A stretch of 64,000 nt of DNA from Pseudomonas sp. FP453 (GCF_030687495.1 NZ_CP117435.1:124001-188000); one strand, 5' to 3'. Positions 29,124 through 37,284 are shown, counted from the first letter of the stretch. The notes: a model not told the origin generated them from the sequence alone. A program made the numbers and translations.

Positions 29124-29170
29124 GTAATTGCTCGTAGGAGTGGTCCTGATTTACCTGGACGTGAACTAGG

Positions 29171-29220
29171 CAAGTCTCGTGAGCGTTAGCCTTTTTGCCG
29201 GCTAACCTCCCGAGACCTTG
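29171..29220 (+). other. Inverted repeat immediately before a start codon
   Basis: The arms CAAGTCTCGTGAGCGTTAGCC and GGCTAACCTCCCGAGACCTTG are imperfectly complementary over about 20 bases around a TTTTTG loop. The hairpin ends three bases before the ATG at 29224. It may be a terminator for the receptor gene without a T run, a translational control hairpin, or a small intergenic repeat. Confidence 0.45.
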
Positions 29221-29223
29221 CCC

Positions 29224-29808
29224 ATGTCCATCGCCGAAAACCCCTACGCCACCCCGCGTTCAGCGCTGAGTTGGATGCCGGTTCGCCAACCCGTTTTTTT
29301 CGTCGTCGCACCGCGTAAATTCCTCAGCCTGATGTTGCTGACCCTTGGCGGGTATTTCTTTTATTGGTTGTACCGCCAGTGGTCGCACTATCGGCAAGCC
29401 ACCGGTGCCCGCGTCTGGCCGTGGGTGCGCACGCTGTTTTCGGTGTGCTACTTCTGCACGCTGATCCTCAGCGTCGCCCGGGAATTGGAGCAAGGCGAGT
29501 CACCCTTTCGCTGGTGGCCGCGCGGCTTGGCGGTGGTGATCTTTCTGTGCGGGTGTCTGCCGTTCACGCTGCTGTGGCTGTTGTCGCCGCTGGTGGCGCT
29601 GGCGGTGGGTGCGGTGATCGTGGCGCTGCAACTGGCGTTGGCGTTGCAGCTGCAAGGTGCGATCAATTGTTTGGAGCGTGATCCGCAGGGGCGGGGGAAT
29701 GCGGGTTTGACGGGGGGCGATTGGGTTGGCATAGGTTTCGGGTTGTTGGGATGGGGAGTGATGTTGGCGTGGGTGGTGAGGGAGGTTTCTACGTCTGCAA
29801 TAGCATGA
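29224..29808 (+). CDS. Hypothetical membrane protein
   Basis: A 194-residue protein of unknown function. There are about three to four hydrophobic helices: around residues 35-50 (LSLMLLTLGGYFFYWLY), 70-85, 100-140 and 165-185. The first helix region with FYWLYRQW resembles small DUF4234-like membrane proteins; I do not assign a function. The ATG at 29224 has no good Shine-Dalgarno because the upstream bases form a hairpin. The 3' end overlaps the convergent phosphatase-like gene by 20 bases. Confidence 0.7.
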   Translation: MSIAENPYATPRSALSWMPVRQPVFFVVAPRKFLSLMLLTLGGYFFYWLYRQWSHYRQATGARVWPWVRTLFSVCYFCTLILSVARELEQGESPFRWWPRGLAVVIFLCGCLPFTLLWLLSPLVALAVGAVIVALQLALALQLQGAINCLERDPQGRGNAGLTGGDWVGIGFGLLGWGVMLAWVVREVSTSAIA

Positions 29809-30460
29809 AGGTGGCGTCGTCTTCGGTTGAGCAGCCCTCAAGTGATCGCACAGCGATGGCCTGGAGTTGGTGCTCGACTGTGAGTTCGGCCCAGAACCCG
29901 TCGGTTGCCAAAATCCACGTCGTGTCTGGAGTGACCTGAATGAATTGGACGGCTGGTTCATGAGGCCGTCGGTAGCTCATGCAGTTGAACAGTCGTTTAC
30001 GGGCCGGGCTGCTGGCGATAAATGTGTGGCTCAAGTCGCCTTGCCAGTTGGGTCCACAGTGGGGGGCGTTCAGCCAGGTCATGCGCTGATCGTTGTCCAG
30101 ATAACCCAGGCAACAGTCACCTGCGTGAATCGTGATGGCTGTCTGACCGAGCACCAGTAGCACCAGGTAGCTCGTCGAGGCAAAGGGGAAATCTGGGCAA
30201 AGGTTTGACTGCACCTGTTTGAGCGAAGCAAGTACCAGTTCCAGGGCGCTGTCAGGGCTCGTTGCAATAAAAGGCGCCGCGTTGGAAAAACAACCCAGCA
30301 GATGATCACTCAGGGCTTGCGCCAATTCTGCGCTGCCCGGTTTGGCGGTGCCGTCGGCGATCACGTAAAGATGAGCGCCCGCATTGTGTGCCGAACCGCT
30401 GACATCGCGATTTTCTGCGCGGTCTGTCCCCTGCTGGCTGAGGCTCAAGTGCAAGATCAA
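29789..30460 (-). CDS. PP2C-like protein phosphatase
   Basis: A 223-residue protein with a compact PP2C/PPM pattern. Motif 1 is divergent (DRAENRD, residues 13-19). Then come VIADGT near 33 (metal Asp), HAGDCCLGYL (the 'GDSR' strand), ATDGFWAEL and a C-terminal DDATFMLLQT (metal Asp). The metal-binding Asp residues look present, but the usual DGMGG glycines are replaced by DGTAKPG, so activity is likely but unproven. It is the last gene of a three-gene minus-strand operon and overlaps the nucleotidyltransferase gene by 4 bases. Base composition is visibly lower in GC than the neighbours. Substrate unknown. Confidence 0.75.
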   Translation of the reverse strand: MILHLSLSQQGTDRAENRDVSGSAHNAGAHLYVIADGTAKPGSAELAQALSDHLLGCFSNAAPFIATSPDSALELVLASLKQVQSNLCPDFPFASTSYLVLLVLGQTAITIHAGDCCLGYLDNDQRMTWLNAPHCGPNWQGDLSHTFIASSPARKRLFNCMSYRRPHEPAVQFIQVTPDTTWILATDGFWAELTVEHQLQAIAVRSLEGCSTEDDATFMLLQT

Positions 30461-31170
30461 GCGGATGCTCCGAATCCGATCAATGCTTGCAGTCGCTGGT
30501 GAATCAACGCCTCACGATCAGAGTCCTGGGCGGTGCTTTGGATGACGTCCTGGAATGCCGACAGCCTCAGCAAGGCTGTAAATTGTGCGCTGACGTAGCG
30601 CCTTAGTTCGACAGGCGCCTGTTTCACTTCTTCAATCAGTTCTTCGCGGCCGTCCAGCAACGCGATGATGTCCTCGATGTCGTTGGACATCAGCACATCG
30701 CCATGCCCACGGCCCAGATAGGCCTGAAGTTTTGCGGCGAGAAACCACGGTGCAGCAAATACCTTGATCACGGTGCCATTGGGGAGCGTGTAGTCGATGG
30801 CATTTTCCAGTCCACCGACAAACCACGTGTTGGAAAACCCCAGGACCTGTTCATCGGTGGGCATGAAGTCGACCTTCAGAGCGCCCAGTCGGAGGCGACA
30901 GGTGACAGCGTCCTGGCCGGTATTTTTGAAACCCCGGGGTTTCAGCTTTTCTTCCAACCGATACCAATCAAGGGTGCCTGTCAGGTGAATCACCAGGTCC
31001 ACATCATCGGTGCCGCGAATCGACTCCAGGGTGTATTCGTCAGTGATGAGTAAAACCGTGGTACATCCGCCGACAAAGGCCACTTGTTCGCGCAACTCGT
31101 CACCCAGCGCCTCGGCAACCGCCTCAAGCATTTGCAGCATCATGCTTCTGTTGGATGTCACAAGATCCAC
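30457..31170 (-). CDS. Nucleotidyltransferase-fold protein (AbiEii/MNT-like)
   Basis: A 237-residue protein with the DNA-polymerase-beta-type nucleotidyltransferase signature: GGCT (34-37), the acidic pair in RGTDDVDLVI (D56, D58) and a third acid in LKVDFMP (D101). A helical C-terminal half follows. Proteins of this kind include AbiEii-type toxins, which modify RNA or protein with nucleotides; membership is inferred from motifs. It overlaps the upstream HTH gene by 13 bases and the downstream phosphatase gene by 4 bases, so the three are probably made together. A toxin role is a hypothesis. Confidence 0.75.
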   Translation of the reverse strand: MDLVTSNRSMMLQMLEAVAEALGDELREQVAFVGGCTTVLLITDEYTLESIRGTDDVDLVIHLTGTLDWYRLEEKLKPRGFKNTGQDAVTCRLRLGALKVDFMPTDEQVLGFSNTWFVGGLENAIDYTLPNGTVIKVFAAPWFLAAKLQAYLGRGHGDVLMSNDIEDIIALLDGREELIEEVKQAPVELRRYVSAQFTALLRLSAFQDVIQSTAQDSDREALIHQRLQALIGFGASA

Positions 31171-31877
31171 TCCCTCAGCATGGCGTCGGCGACTTTGGCT
31201 TCGCGCGGCCCGCCGATGCGGATGGCGTCAACGAGGGCCAGGAAATGATAGAGAAGCTCATCCTTTTTCACTGCGCCAGGGACGGTTTTGTATAGAGGTG
31301 TGACTGCCTGGCCTTTGCTTTTTCCGTAAGCGTCGGGCCAGACGGGGATGAAATCGCCGCCGCTCATGACCTTGCCCGCCATTATCGGCGCGGCAAAAGC
31401 GGTTGGGATGCCGCGCACAATCGGGCCGGGTTTGGCTGGGAATACGTATCGAATTGCGTATTTTATGAAGTCCAGCAGAGCCTCGCTTCTTACGTTGGGT
31501 TTGCCGCTCAGTAAGTCGGTGTAGATGAGGCCGATTTCGCGGCACCGATTCATCGAATTGGATACTTCGCTTTTGCTCAACGCGAGGGACGCCGAAAGGG
31601 CGCGGACAGAGTAGCTTTCGAAGTTCGGCGTGGTCTCTGCGTCCTCGATATCGTCCCACCCTTCCCATTCCTGAGCAGTGGAGAGCTGGACCTTCTCGAA
31701 GATGTCGCGATATTCGATAACGGACTCCAATGAAATCGAGCGGCCACTTAGCATTAGAGGGCTGGCGTCATCGAGGTCGCGTATTACGGTGAAGTCGCGT
31801 TTTTGCACGCGCTCGCCTTTGGCCAACAGGTCCAGGCTGATCAATTTGAAGAGCACTACGATGTCTTGACTTTTCAT
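31158..31877 (-). CDS. HTH-containing protein, possible antitoxin/regulator
   Basis: A 239-residue protein. A helix-turn-helix is visible at about residues 88-118 (YSVRALSASLALSKSEVSNS, MNRCREIGLIY). The N-terminal stretch MKSQDIVVLFKLISLDLL and the C-terminal region with GIPTAFAAPIM and PVWPDAYGKSKG look like a conserved family, but I cannot name a Pfam. I chose the ATG at 31877: AGGA lies upstream, and the longer frame runs through a palindromic operator-like site. As first gene of the operon with that palindrome just before it, it is a candidate autorepressor and, by analogy with AbiE, a possible antitoxin. Confidence 0.7.
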   Translation of the reverse strand: MKSQDIVVLFKLISLDLLAKGERVQKRDFTVIRDLDDASPLMLSGRSISLESVIEYRDIFEKVQLSTAQEWEGWDDIEDAETTPNFESYSVRALSASLALSKSEVSNSMNRCREIGLIYTDLLSGKPNVRSEALLDFIKYAIRYVFPAKPGPIVRGIPTAFAAPIMAGKVMSGGDFIPVWPDAYGKSKGQAVTPLYKTVPGAVKKDELLYHFLALVDAIRIGGPREAKVADAMLREWIL

Positions 31878-31893
31878 GCTGTAAAGAATCCTG

Positions 31894-31921
31894 GTGTCCA
31901 CTGTCCATGGACCGTGGACAC
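31894..31921 (-). promoter_or_regulatory. 28-bp palindrome, candidate operator
   Basis: The palindrome has arms GTGTCCAC / GTGGACAC around a central GTCCATGGAC and is symmetrical except for one mismatched pair. It lies 16 bases upstream of the HTH gene's start. Its position downstream of the likely promoter suggests autoregulation. Confidence 0.6.
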
Positions 31922-31934
31922 TTTCTTGCACAGA

Positions 31935-31952
31935 GTTGACACCCTTGTCAAC
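31935..31952 (-). promoter_or_regulatory. Inverted repeat containing a -35-like TTGACA
   Basis: GTTGACA / TGTCAAC arms lie 4 bases apart. On the minus strand this gives TTGACA at 31951-31946. A weak -10 (CAAGAA) follows 17 bases on, directly before the 28-bp palindrome. It is a plausible promoter with a second regulator site. Confidence 0.4.
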
Positions 31953-32653
31953 GATTCTGCAAAAACACCACATACCCTCGAAACCACTCACTCCCCTGCA
32001 AATACCCCGGCTCCTCCCACACCCCACCCTGAATCAATCCCACCTTGAACGGCAGCCCCATCCGGTTCAGCCGTGGCAAATACGCCGCGTAATCCGCAAT
32101 GCTGTGCCGCCCTTGATAGGTCTGCACCACCACCTCATCCACCACGCCCTTGAGTTGGGCGATGGTGGCCGGGTCGGCGTTGCTGCTCCAGTCCATCAGG
32201 CCGGTGATGCTCAGGCGCAGGTCGGCCGGCAGGCGTTGGCGCAGGTCGCGCAGGAAGTCGGCATATTCGTGCAGGTATTGGGTGCGCGCATCGAAGTCGA
32301 TCTGGATGCCGACCACGGGGGTTGCCGGCATCACGCCAGCGTTGCACTTGGCCGAGCACTTGGGCGTAGACCGGCTCGGGCCAGTGCAGGGTGTGGGCGC
32401 GGTAGACCACCCAGATCTCGCCGTGGCTCAGGCGCGGCACGCCGATGCCCTGGGCGATGAGTTGCACGCCGCGTTGGGGCGCGCGGCGGGTGGAGTTGAT
32501 CTGGCCCTGGAGGATGTACAGGGTGTTGGCCTGCTGGAGGACTGGCTGGGGCGCGACGCCGCTCCACAGCCAGAAGGCGTCGTAGTCGCGGGCATCCACC
32601 GCGCCGAACACCGGGCTTGCCAGGAGCAGCAAGCCGAGCCACAGGTGCTTCAC
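31948..32653 (-). pseudogene. DUF3142-type protein, single-base frameshift
   Basis: A secreted DUF3142-like protein of unknown function, interrupted by one extra base. The first frame has a signal peptide (KHLWLGLLLLASPVFGA), then DARDYDAFWLWSGV and HGEIWVVYRAHTLHW. After RWRDAGN it leaves frame. The second frame continues with PVVGIQIDFDARTQYLHEYA and ends at 31948. Removing one G from the run of five at 32317-32321 restores a 234-residue protein. I start it at the GTG at 32653, which overlaps the upstream gene's stop (GTGA). Either a homopolymer sequencing error or a young pseudogene. Confidence 0.75.
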
Positions 32654-34815
32654 CAGTAGTACTGCGCCGATTTGCCCCACTGGGTGTCGGCGAAACCGCT
32701 CTTGAGCTGGCGGAACCAGGCCTTGCGCACCGCCGGCGTCACGTCCTGGCCGCCGCAGCTGTTGTAGCCGGCCGGGGCGTAGCAGTTGATCGCCCGGAAC
32801 AGCGCGTAGGCCTTGTCGTTCTTCGGCGCCTTGGCGTCGCCGATCACCTGTTTGTAGCCGTCCAGGCGCGAGAAGGTTTCGCCCTTGAAGTCCGACGCGC
32901 TGCTGCCCAGGCTGCCGGCGGCGCGGGCCTGTTCCAGCGGCATGCCGTCGAGGTTGTTGCGCAGGATGAACTCACCGAGGCAGTTCAAGCCTTGTGGGTT
33001 TTTGGCGTCGGCCTGCAGGGTCGCGGCGGTTTGCGCGATGCTTGGGCAGGCGTAGCCGGATTCGGCTTTTTCGCCGTTCCACTGGAACAAGCGCAAGGTC
33101 TGGCTGGCGCTATAGACGTAGCCCAGGCTGGTGCCGAGCTTGTCCTCGGGGGCTGGCGTCGGCAGTTGCTTGAGGTCTTCGGCGAAGCTGGCGAACTGGC
33201 CGCGCAGCAGGTTTTTGTAGAGCAGCACGAATTGCGCGGTCTCGCGCTCCAGCGGGTCGCTGGCCTGGGCGAGTTGTTGACGCAGCAAGTCAGGTCCGGC
33301 GACGTTGCGCAGCAAGATGTAGCGCACCTGCTTGGCGCTGATCGGCGAGTCGGCGGCAAACACCTTGGCCAACTGGCCGCTGCGCTCGTAGTGCAGGGCC
33401 AGGGCCAGCTCCAACTGGTCGCGTTGCAGCGGCTGTTTGGCCAATGGCAGCAGTTGCAGCCAGAGGGCCTCGGCGGCTTTCCAGTCCTTTTTGTCTTCCA
33501 GCGCTAGTGCCCGCAGGGTCTGTTGGCTGAAGGCGAAATAATCCAGGCGCGACGGCACGTCCTTGGGCAAGTGCTGCAAGGCGCTGTCGGGTTGATGCTC
33601 GACATACAGCGCATACGCCGCGAGCAGGTAGTCGTACAACGCCGGGTCCTGGGCGAATACGGCTTTGCGTTGGGCGAGGTCTTCCCGGCTCAGCGTCGGT
33701 GGGTTGTGGGCGCGCATCCGCATCAGGTCGCTGACCAGTTGAATCATCGGCGTGTCGATCGGCCCGCCGGTCACCGACAGCAGCTTCACGTCGGCTTCTT
33801 CCACCAGTTCATCCAGCGACACATTGCGCTGCGCCTCGGTGGCTTGGGTCAGGCCCCAGGCGTAGGCGTCGGCGAGCTTGACGTTGTCGTCCGCCAGCCA
33901 ATACACACGACGCAGCAGGCCACGGGCAGAAGCGGTGTAGGCGCCTTGTGGATAAGTCTTCACGTAGTTGCCAAAACCCTGCTCGGCAGCGGCCAGCGCA
34001 GACTTATCCACACGCTCAAGGTTGGGCACACCGTATTCATCGTAGGTGTTGGCTTGGGCCTGGTTCAGCGCGGTGCGGGCGGTCATGTACAGCGCGGTCT
34101 CCTTCAGCCAGGGCGAGTTGGCACTGGCGAGCGCCGAGAAACCACGCTCGGCCTCGGCAAAACGGCCGCTGTAGAAGTCGGCGGCGGCTTGCAGGTAGGT
34201 GCGAAACAGTTGGCCGTCGCTGGACTGGATCTGCTGCGGGTCGGCGATGACCGGGCCGTCCCAGGTGCAGGTGGTCAGCAGTTGCAGGCGTGATTGAACC
34301 AGGAGCTGGCGCTCGGCCGCCGGCATGTCGGCCTTGGTCACTTGGCGGACAAATGCGGTGGCGCTGTCATCGTCGTTGCTGCGGCAGCGGCTGCCTTCGC
34401 CGTTGAGGAAGGCGGAGCCGGCGGTTTTGTCGTCCTCGCGCTTGATGCCCAGGGGTTGCAGCAGGGTGTCGAGTTCGGACGTGGGCGAGTCGTCGGAGTC
34501 GGGTTGGGTCTCGCCGCTGCCGGTCGGGGTCAGGCGGTACACCGCAAAGGGCACCGGGCCGAAACCCTGGGCCAGGTCGTCTTCGTTCAAGGCGTTGGGC
34601 GTCAGCGCCACGGTGTTCTTGTCGGCGAGCAGCAGGCGCAGGTTGACGCGGCTGTCGTTGCCCGGGCTCAGGAAGGGCAGGTTGTTGCACGTGTCGAGGC
34701 TGTCACGCGCGACCCGCCAGTCGGGGTAGCACGAGTCGTCGGAGCTGGCCAGTGCCGGCAGGGAAGCGCTGGCCAACAGAGCCAGTGCCAGAGGTGACAG
34801 AAAACCGATGCGCAT
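32650..34815 (-). CDS. Periplasmic helical-repeat protein of unknown function
   Basis: A 721-residue exported protein with signal peptide LSPLALALLASASLPALA (cleavage about residue 23). Most of the rest is alpha-helical with TPR-like segments, for example FYSGRFAEAERGFSALA, and EDKKDWKAAEALWLQLLPLA. It has several Cys, which may form disulfides. I chose the ATG at 34815 (MRIGFLSPL) because it begins directly with the signal peptide; 18 further in-frame codons precede it. It is translationally coupled to the DUF3142 gene (4-base overlap), so the two probably work together in the envelope. I do not recognise a specific function. Confidence 0.8.
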   Translation of the reverse strand: MRIGFLSPLALALLASASLPALASSDDSCYPDWRVARDSLDTCNNLPFLSPGNDSRVNLRLLLADKNTVALTPNALNEDDLAQGFGPVPFAVYRLTPTGSGETQPDSDDSPTSELDTLLQPLGIKREDDKTAGSAFLNGEGSRCRSNDDDSATAFVRQVTKADMPAAERQLLVQSRLQLLTTCTWDGPVIADPQQIQSSDGQLFRTYLQAAADFYSGRFAEAERGFSALASANSPWLKETALYMTARTALNQAQANTYDEYGVPNLERVDKSALAAAEQGFGNYVKTYPQGAYTASARGLLRRVYWLADDNVKLADAYAWGLTQATEAQRNVSLDELVEEADVKLLSVTGGPIDTPMIQLVSDLMRMRAHNPPTLSREDLAQRKAVFAQDPALYDYLLAAYALYVEHQPDSALQHLPKDVPSRLDYFAFSQQTLRALALEDKKDWKAAEALWLQLLPLAKQPLQRDQLELALALHYERSGQLAKVFAADSPISAKQVRYILLRNVAGPDLLRQQLAQASDPLERETAQFVLLYKNLLRGQFASFAEDLKQLPTPAPEDKLGTSLGYVYSASQTLRLFQWNGEKAESGYACPSIAQTAATLQADAKNPQGLNCLGEFILRNNLDGMPLEQARAAGSLGSSASDFKGETFSRLDGYKQVIGDAKAPKNDKAYALFRAINCYAPAGYNSCGGQDVTPAVRKAWFRQLKSGFADTQWGKSAQYYW

Positions 34816-34991
34816 GACGTGTCCTTGATCCTGAGTCCTTGGAGGGAGGCAATCATAGCCTGATCTCACAAAAGCTTCGGTGAAGGCCTACGCAAATCAC
34901 CGATTTGTCCGATACCAGCAGCGAGCTGCGGGCTTTTGTCCTAGAGTGGCGGTGTTTGCGCAGTGGCAGGGGAATCGAGGTGCGTCGGTCT

Positions 34992-36584
34992 GTGGTAGAG
35001 CAAAACGAAAAGGTCGCGGCGTTGCCCGCCTGCAACCGCCTCACGTGGGAGGGCGCCGGCTGGATCAGCCGCCTGTGGTGGGTGCCGATCCTGGCGTTGG
35101 CCATGGCCGTGCGGTTTTATCAACTGACGGCGGCAGCGATCTGGGGTGACGAAGGTTCCAGCCTGCTGCTCAGCGAATACGCGGTGGGCGACCTGTGGTT
35201 TCACGCGGCCCACGATGTGCATCCGCCCCTGTATTTCTTGATCCTGCGCGGCTGGATCGAGCTGTTCGGCGACAGCATCGGCTCCATTCGCAGCATGAGT
35301 GCGATCCCCGGCGTGCTCGCCGTGGGCCTGGGCATCTGGCTGACGCGGCAACTGTCCACCCGGCGTGCTGCGGTGCTGGCCGGGCTGTTGCTGGCGCTGC
35401 TGCCGACGGCGGTGCGCTACAGCCAGGAAGTGCGCATGTACTCGCTGCTTGGCGTGTGGCTGCTGGGCGCCACGCTGGCGCTGGTGTACTGGGTGCGACA
35501 GCCCGAGCGCACGCGTTACCTGGCGGTGTATGGGCTGTTGATGAGCGCCGGTTTCTATACCCATTACTTCACCGCGCTGTGTGTGTTGGTGCATTGGGCC
35601 TATCTGGGCGTGCTGTGGCGTACCCAGCCGAGCGGCGAACGCCTGCTGGCGCGTCCGGCCTGGTGGCTGACCAACGGCGTGATCGTGTTGTTGTACCTGC
35701 CCTGGCTGCCCAACCTGCTGGACCTGGTGCAACACGTCGAGCAACTCAAGGTGGGCGGCGACATTGGTTGGGAAGAACCGGTCAGCCTGCTGTCCCTGCC
35801 GTCGATGATCTGGCAGTTTGTGCTGCAGGATGAGGGTATTGGCTTCTGGGCGCCGCTGTTCTGGGTCTTCCCGTTGCTGTTGGCGGGCATCGTCGGCGTG
35901 ACCGTCTGGCGCGACCGCGAGCGCTATCGGCCGGCCAGTCTGCTGGCGCTGTTTTTGCTGCTGCCGCTGCTGCTGGTGTACGGCGTGTCGTTTGTTTCCC
36001 CGGTGTTTATCGAGCGCTACCTCACGGTGTATGCCTTGGGCTTGCCGATCCTCGTGGCCCTGGCCATCGACCGCCTGCCGTCGCGCCTGGCCTGGCTGGG
36101 GGCGGCGCTGTTCGTGCTGTTTGTCGGGGTGGAACTGATGGGGCTGAAGAACAACTTCACCGTCGACGAACACGACCAGTTCAACGTGCCCGTGGAATTC
36201 GTCAATCGCAATTACCAGGAAGACGACCGCATCGTCCTCAGCGACATGATGTGGTACCTGAGCTACGTGTATTACGACCAGACCGACGCCCAATTGCAGC
36301 TCTACACCCCGCCTAAACCCGACGGCACACCCACCCGGCCCAACGCCTATGGCTTCGGCACGCTGGTGGACCAGGATGGCGGGCGCATCTACCTTGATCG
36401 CCTGTCGGCCTTGCCCGCCGAGACTCGCCGCGTGTGGCTGATCAGCAGCAACGAAGCGCCGGACGACTTTGCGCCCTTGCCAGAGGGCTGGCGCGAACTC
36501 AGTCGCCAGGACGGCGGCGGCGCGCGGGCGCGTTTGTTTGTGTTGTGCAACGTCGCGTCAGCGCAACCCGAGGGTTGCCGCTAG
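34992..36584 (+). CDS. GT39/ArnT-like membrane glycosyltransferase
   Basis: An integral membrane protein with about 11-13 TM helices. The GT-C fold signature lies in the first periplasmic loop: IWGDEGSSLLL (acidic GDE) and HDVHPPLYFLILRGW (the HPP..Y motif of ArnT/PMT-type enzymes). RYSQEVRMYSLL and THYFTALCVLVHW also match the family. It probably moves a sugar from a polyprenyl carrier to an envelope acceptor; donor and acceptor are unknown. The start is uncertain: I prefer the GTG at 34992 with GAGG 11 bases upstream, while a TTG at 34905 gives 29 more residues that do not look like the family. It is divergent from the helical-repeat gene. Confidence 0.85.
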   Translation: MVEQNEKVAALPACNRLTWEGAGWISRLWWVPILALAMAVRFYQLTAAAIWGDEGSSLLLSEYAVGDLWFHAAHDVHPPLYFLILRGWIELFGDSIGSIRSMSAIPGVLAVGLGIWLTRQLSTRRAAVLAGLLLALLPTAVRYSQEVRMYSLLGVWLLGATLALVYWVRQPERTRYLAVYGLLMSAGFYTHYFTALCVLVHWAYLGVLWRTQPSGERLLARPAWWLTNGVIVLLYLPWLPNLLDLVQHVEQLKVGGDIGWEEPVSLLSLPSMIWQFVLQDEGIGFWAPLFWVFPLLLAGIVGVTVWRDRERYRPASLLALFLLLPLLLVYGVSFVSPVFIERYLTVYALGLPILVALAIDRLPSRLAWLGAALFVLFVGVELMGLKNNFTVDEHDQFNVPVEFVNRNYQEDDRIVLSDMMWYLSYVYYDQTDAQLQLYTPPKPDGTPTRPNAYGFGTLVDQDGGRIYLDRLSALPAETRRVWLISSNEAPDDFAPLPEGWRELSRQDGGGARARLFVLCNVASAQPEGCR

Positions 36585-36618
36585 ACTCGGTCTGACTTTC
36601 ATTGATCAGGAACTCACC

Positions 36619-36864
36619 ATGGAACCGCCTGTGCACGACCTGCCTGCATTGTTCAAGCAACTTGGCCTGCCGGATGACCCGGTCAGCATTGACCAGTTTG
36701 TGGCGGTCCACTCGCCGCTCAAAGCCGATTTGAAACTGGCGGATGCGTTCTTCTGGAGCGACAGTCAGCGACAGTTTTTGCGTGAGGGCATTCTGGAAGA
36801 TGCGGATTGGGCGGAGGTGGTGGATGAGTTGGATGTGTTGTTGCGTAAGGGGCGTGGGGTGTAA
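36619..36864 (+). CDS. DUF2789 protein
   Basis: An 81-residue small acidic protein with the DUF2789 pattern (LPALFKQLGLPDDPVSIDQF, then LADAFFWSDSQRQFLREGI and ADWAEVVDELD). AGGAACTCACC precedes the ATG. The function is unknown; the family is common in Pseudomonas. Confidence 0.85.
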   Translation: MEPPVHDLPALFKQLGLPDDPVSIDQFVAVHSPLKADLKLADAFFWSDSQRQFLREGILEDADWAEVVDELDVLLRKGRGV

Positions 36865-37035
36865 AAAAATATCCGACAAAATGCGCTTATGTAAAAAAAA
36901 ATGGTGAGCGGTAAAAAAATCTGAGTGCGATGCAATTTTTCTGCCGGTCAGCCCGAGCCACAACCCTGACAGCCAGCGTGGCTCCAAAGTAGGGGCAGGC
37001 CCTAATGCCAACCAGCCAAGGGCGAACTCAGTACC

Positions 37036-37127
37036 TGTGGCGAGGGAGCTTGCTCCCGCTGGACTGCGCAGCAGTCCCATTCTTGGGGCCGCTTCGCGGC
37101 CCAGCGGGAGCAAGCTCCCTCGCGACA
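37036..37127. repeat. REPIN
   Basis: Inverted arms GTGGCGAGGGAGCTTGCTCC and GGAGCAAGCTCCCTCGCGAC enclose two smaller hairpins (GGACTGC / GCAGTCC and GGGCCGC / GCGGCCC). This belongs to the 'gagggagcaagctccctc' REP family also seen at 54.8 kb. Confidence 0.85.
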
Positions 37128-37252
37128 GGTTAGTTTTTGTTCTTTCCAGTGCTTGACTGACCCGCGTTAGGAAAAGCCCATCCTCATTTTTTCCATTCAT
37201 CCGCGAAATTGTTTCAAAACTTGACGGCCTCCCATTCATCCACCATATTGAT

Positions 37253-37268
37253 AGTTAGCAAACTAACT
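37253..37268 (+). promoter_or_regulatory. Candidate MarR operator
   Basis: AGTTAG-CAAA-CTAACT is a perfect 6-base inverted repeat just before the regulator's start, overlapping the expected transcription start. A half-copy (GAACTAT) follows at 37275. MarR autoregulation is the simplest reading. Confidence 0.5.
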
Positions 37269-37284
37269 GTATGCGAACTATCCA

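Larger units (their letters stand above)
36865..37284. other. Intergenic region with poly-A tracts, a REPIN and the marR promoter
   Basis: A 420-base stretch without a gene. Bases 36860-36925 carry three GTAAAAAAA-type tracts about 25-35 bases apart, the last of which may act as terminators or bendable DNA. A REPIN occupies 37036-37127. A TTGACG -35-like element at 37221 and CATATT at 37244 precede the MarR gene. Confidence 0.5.
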
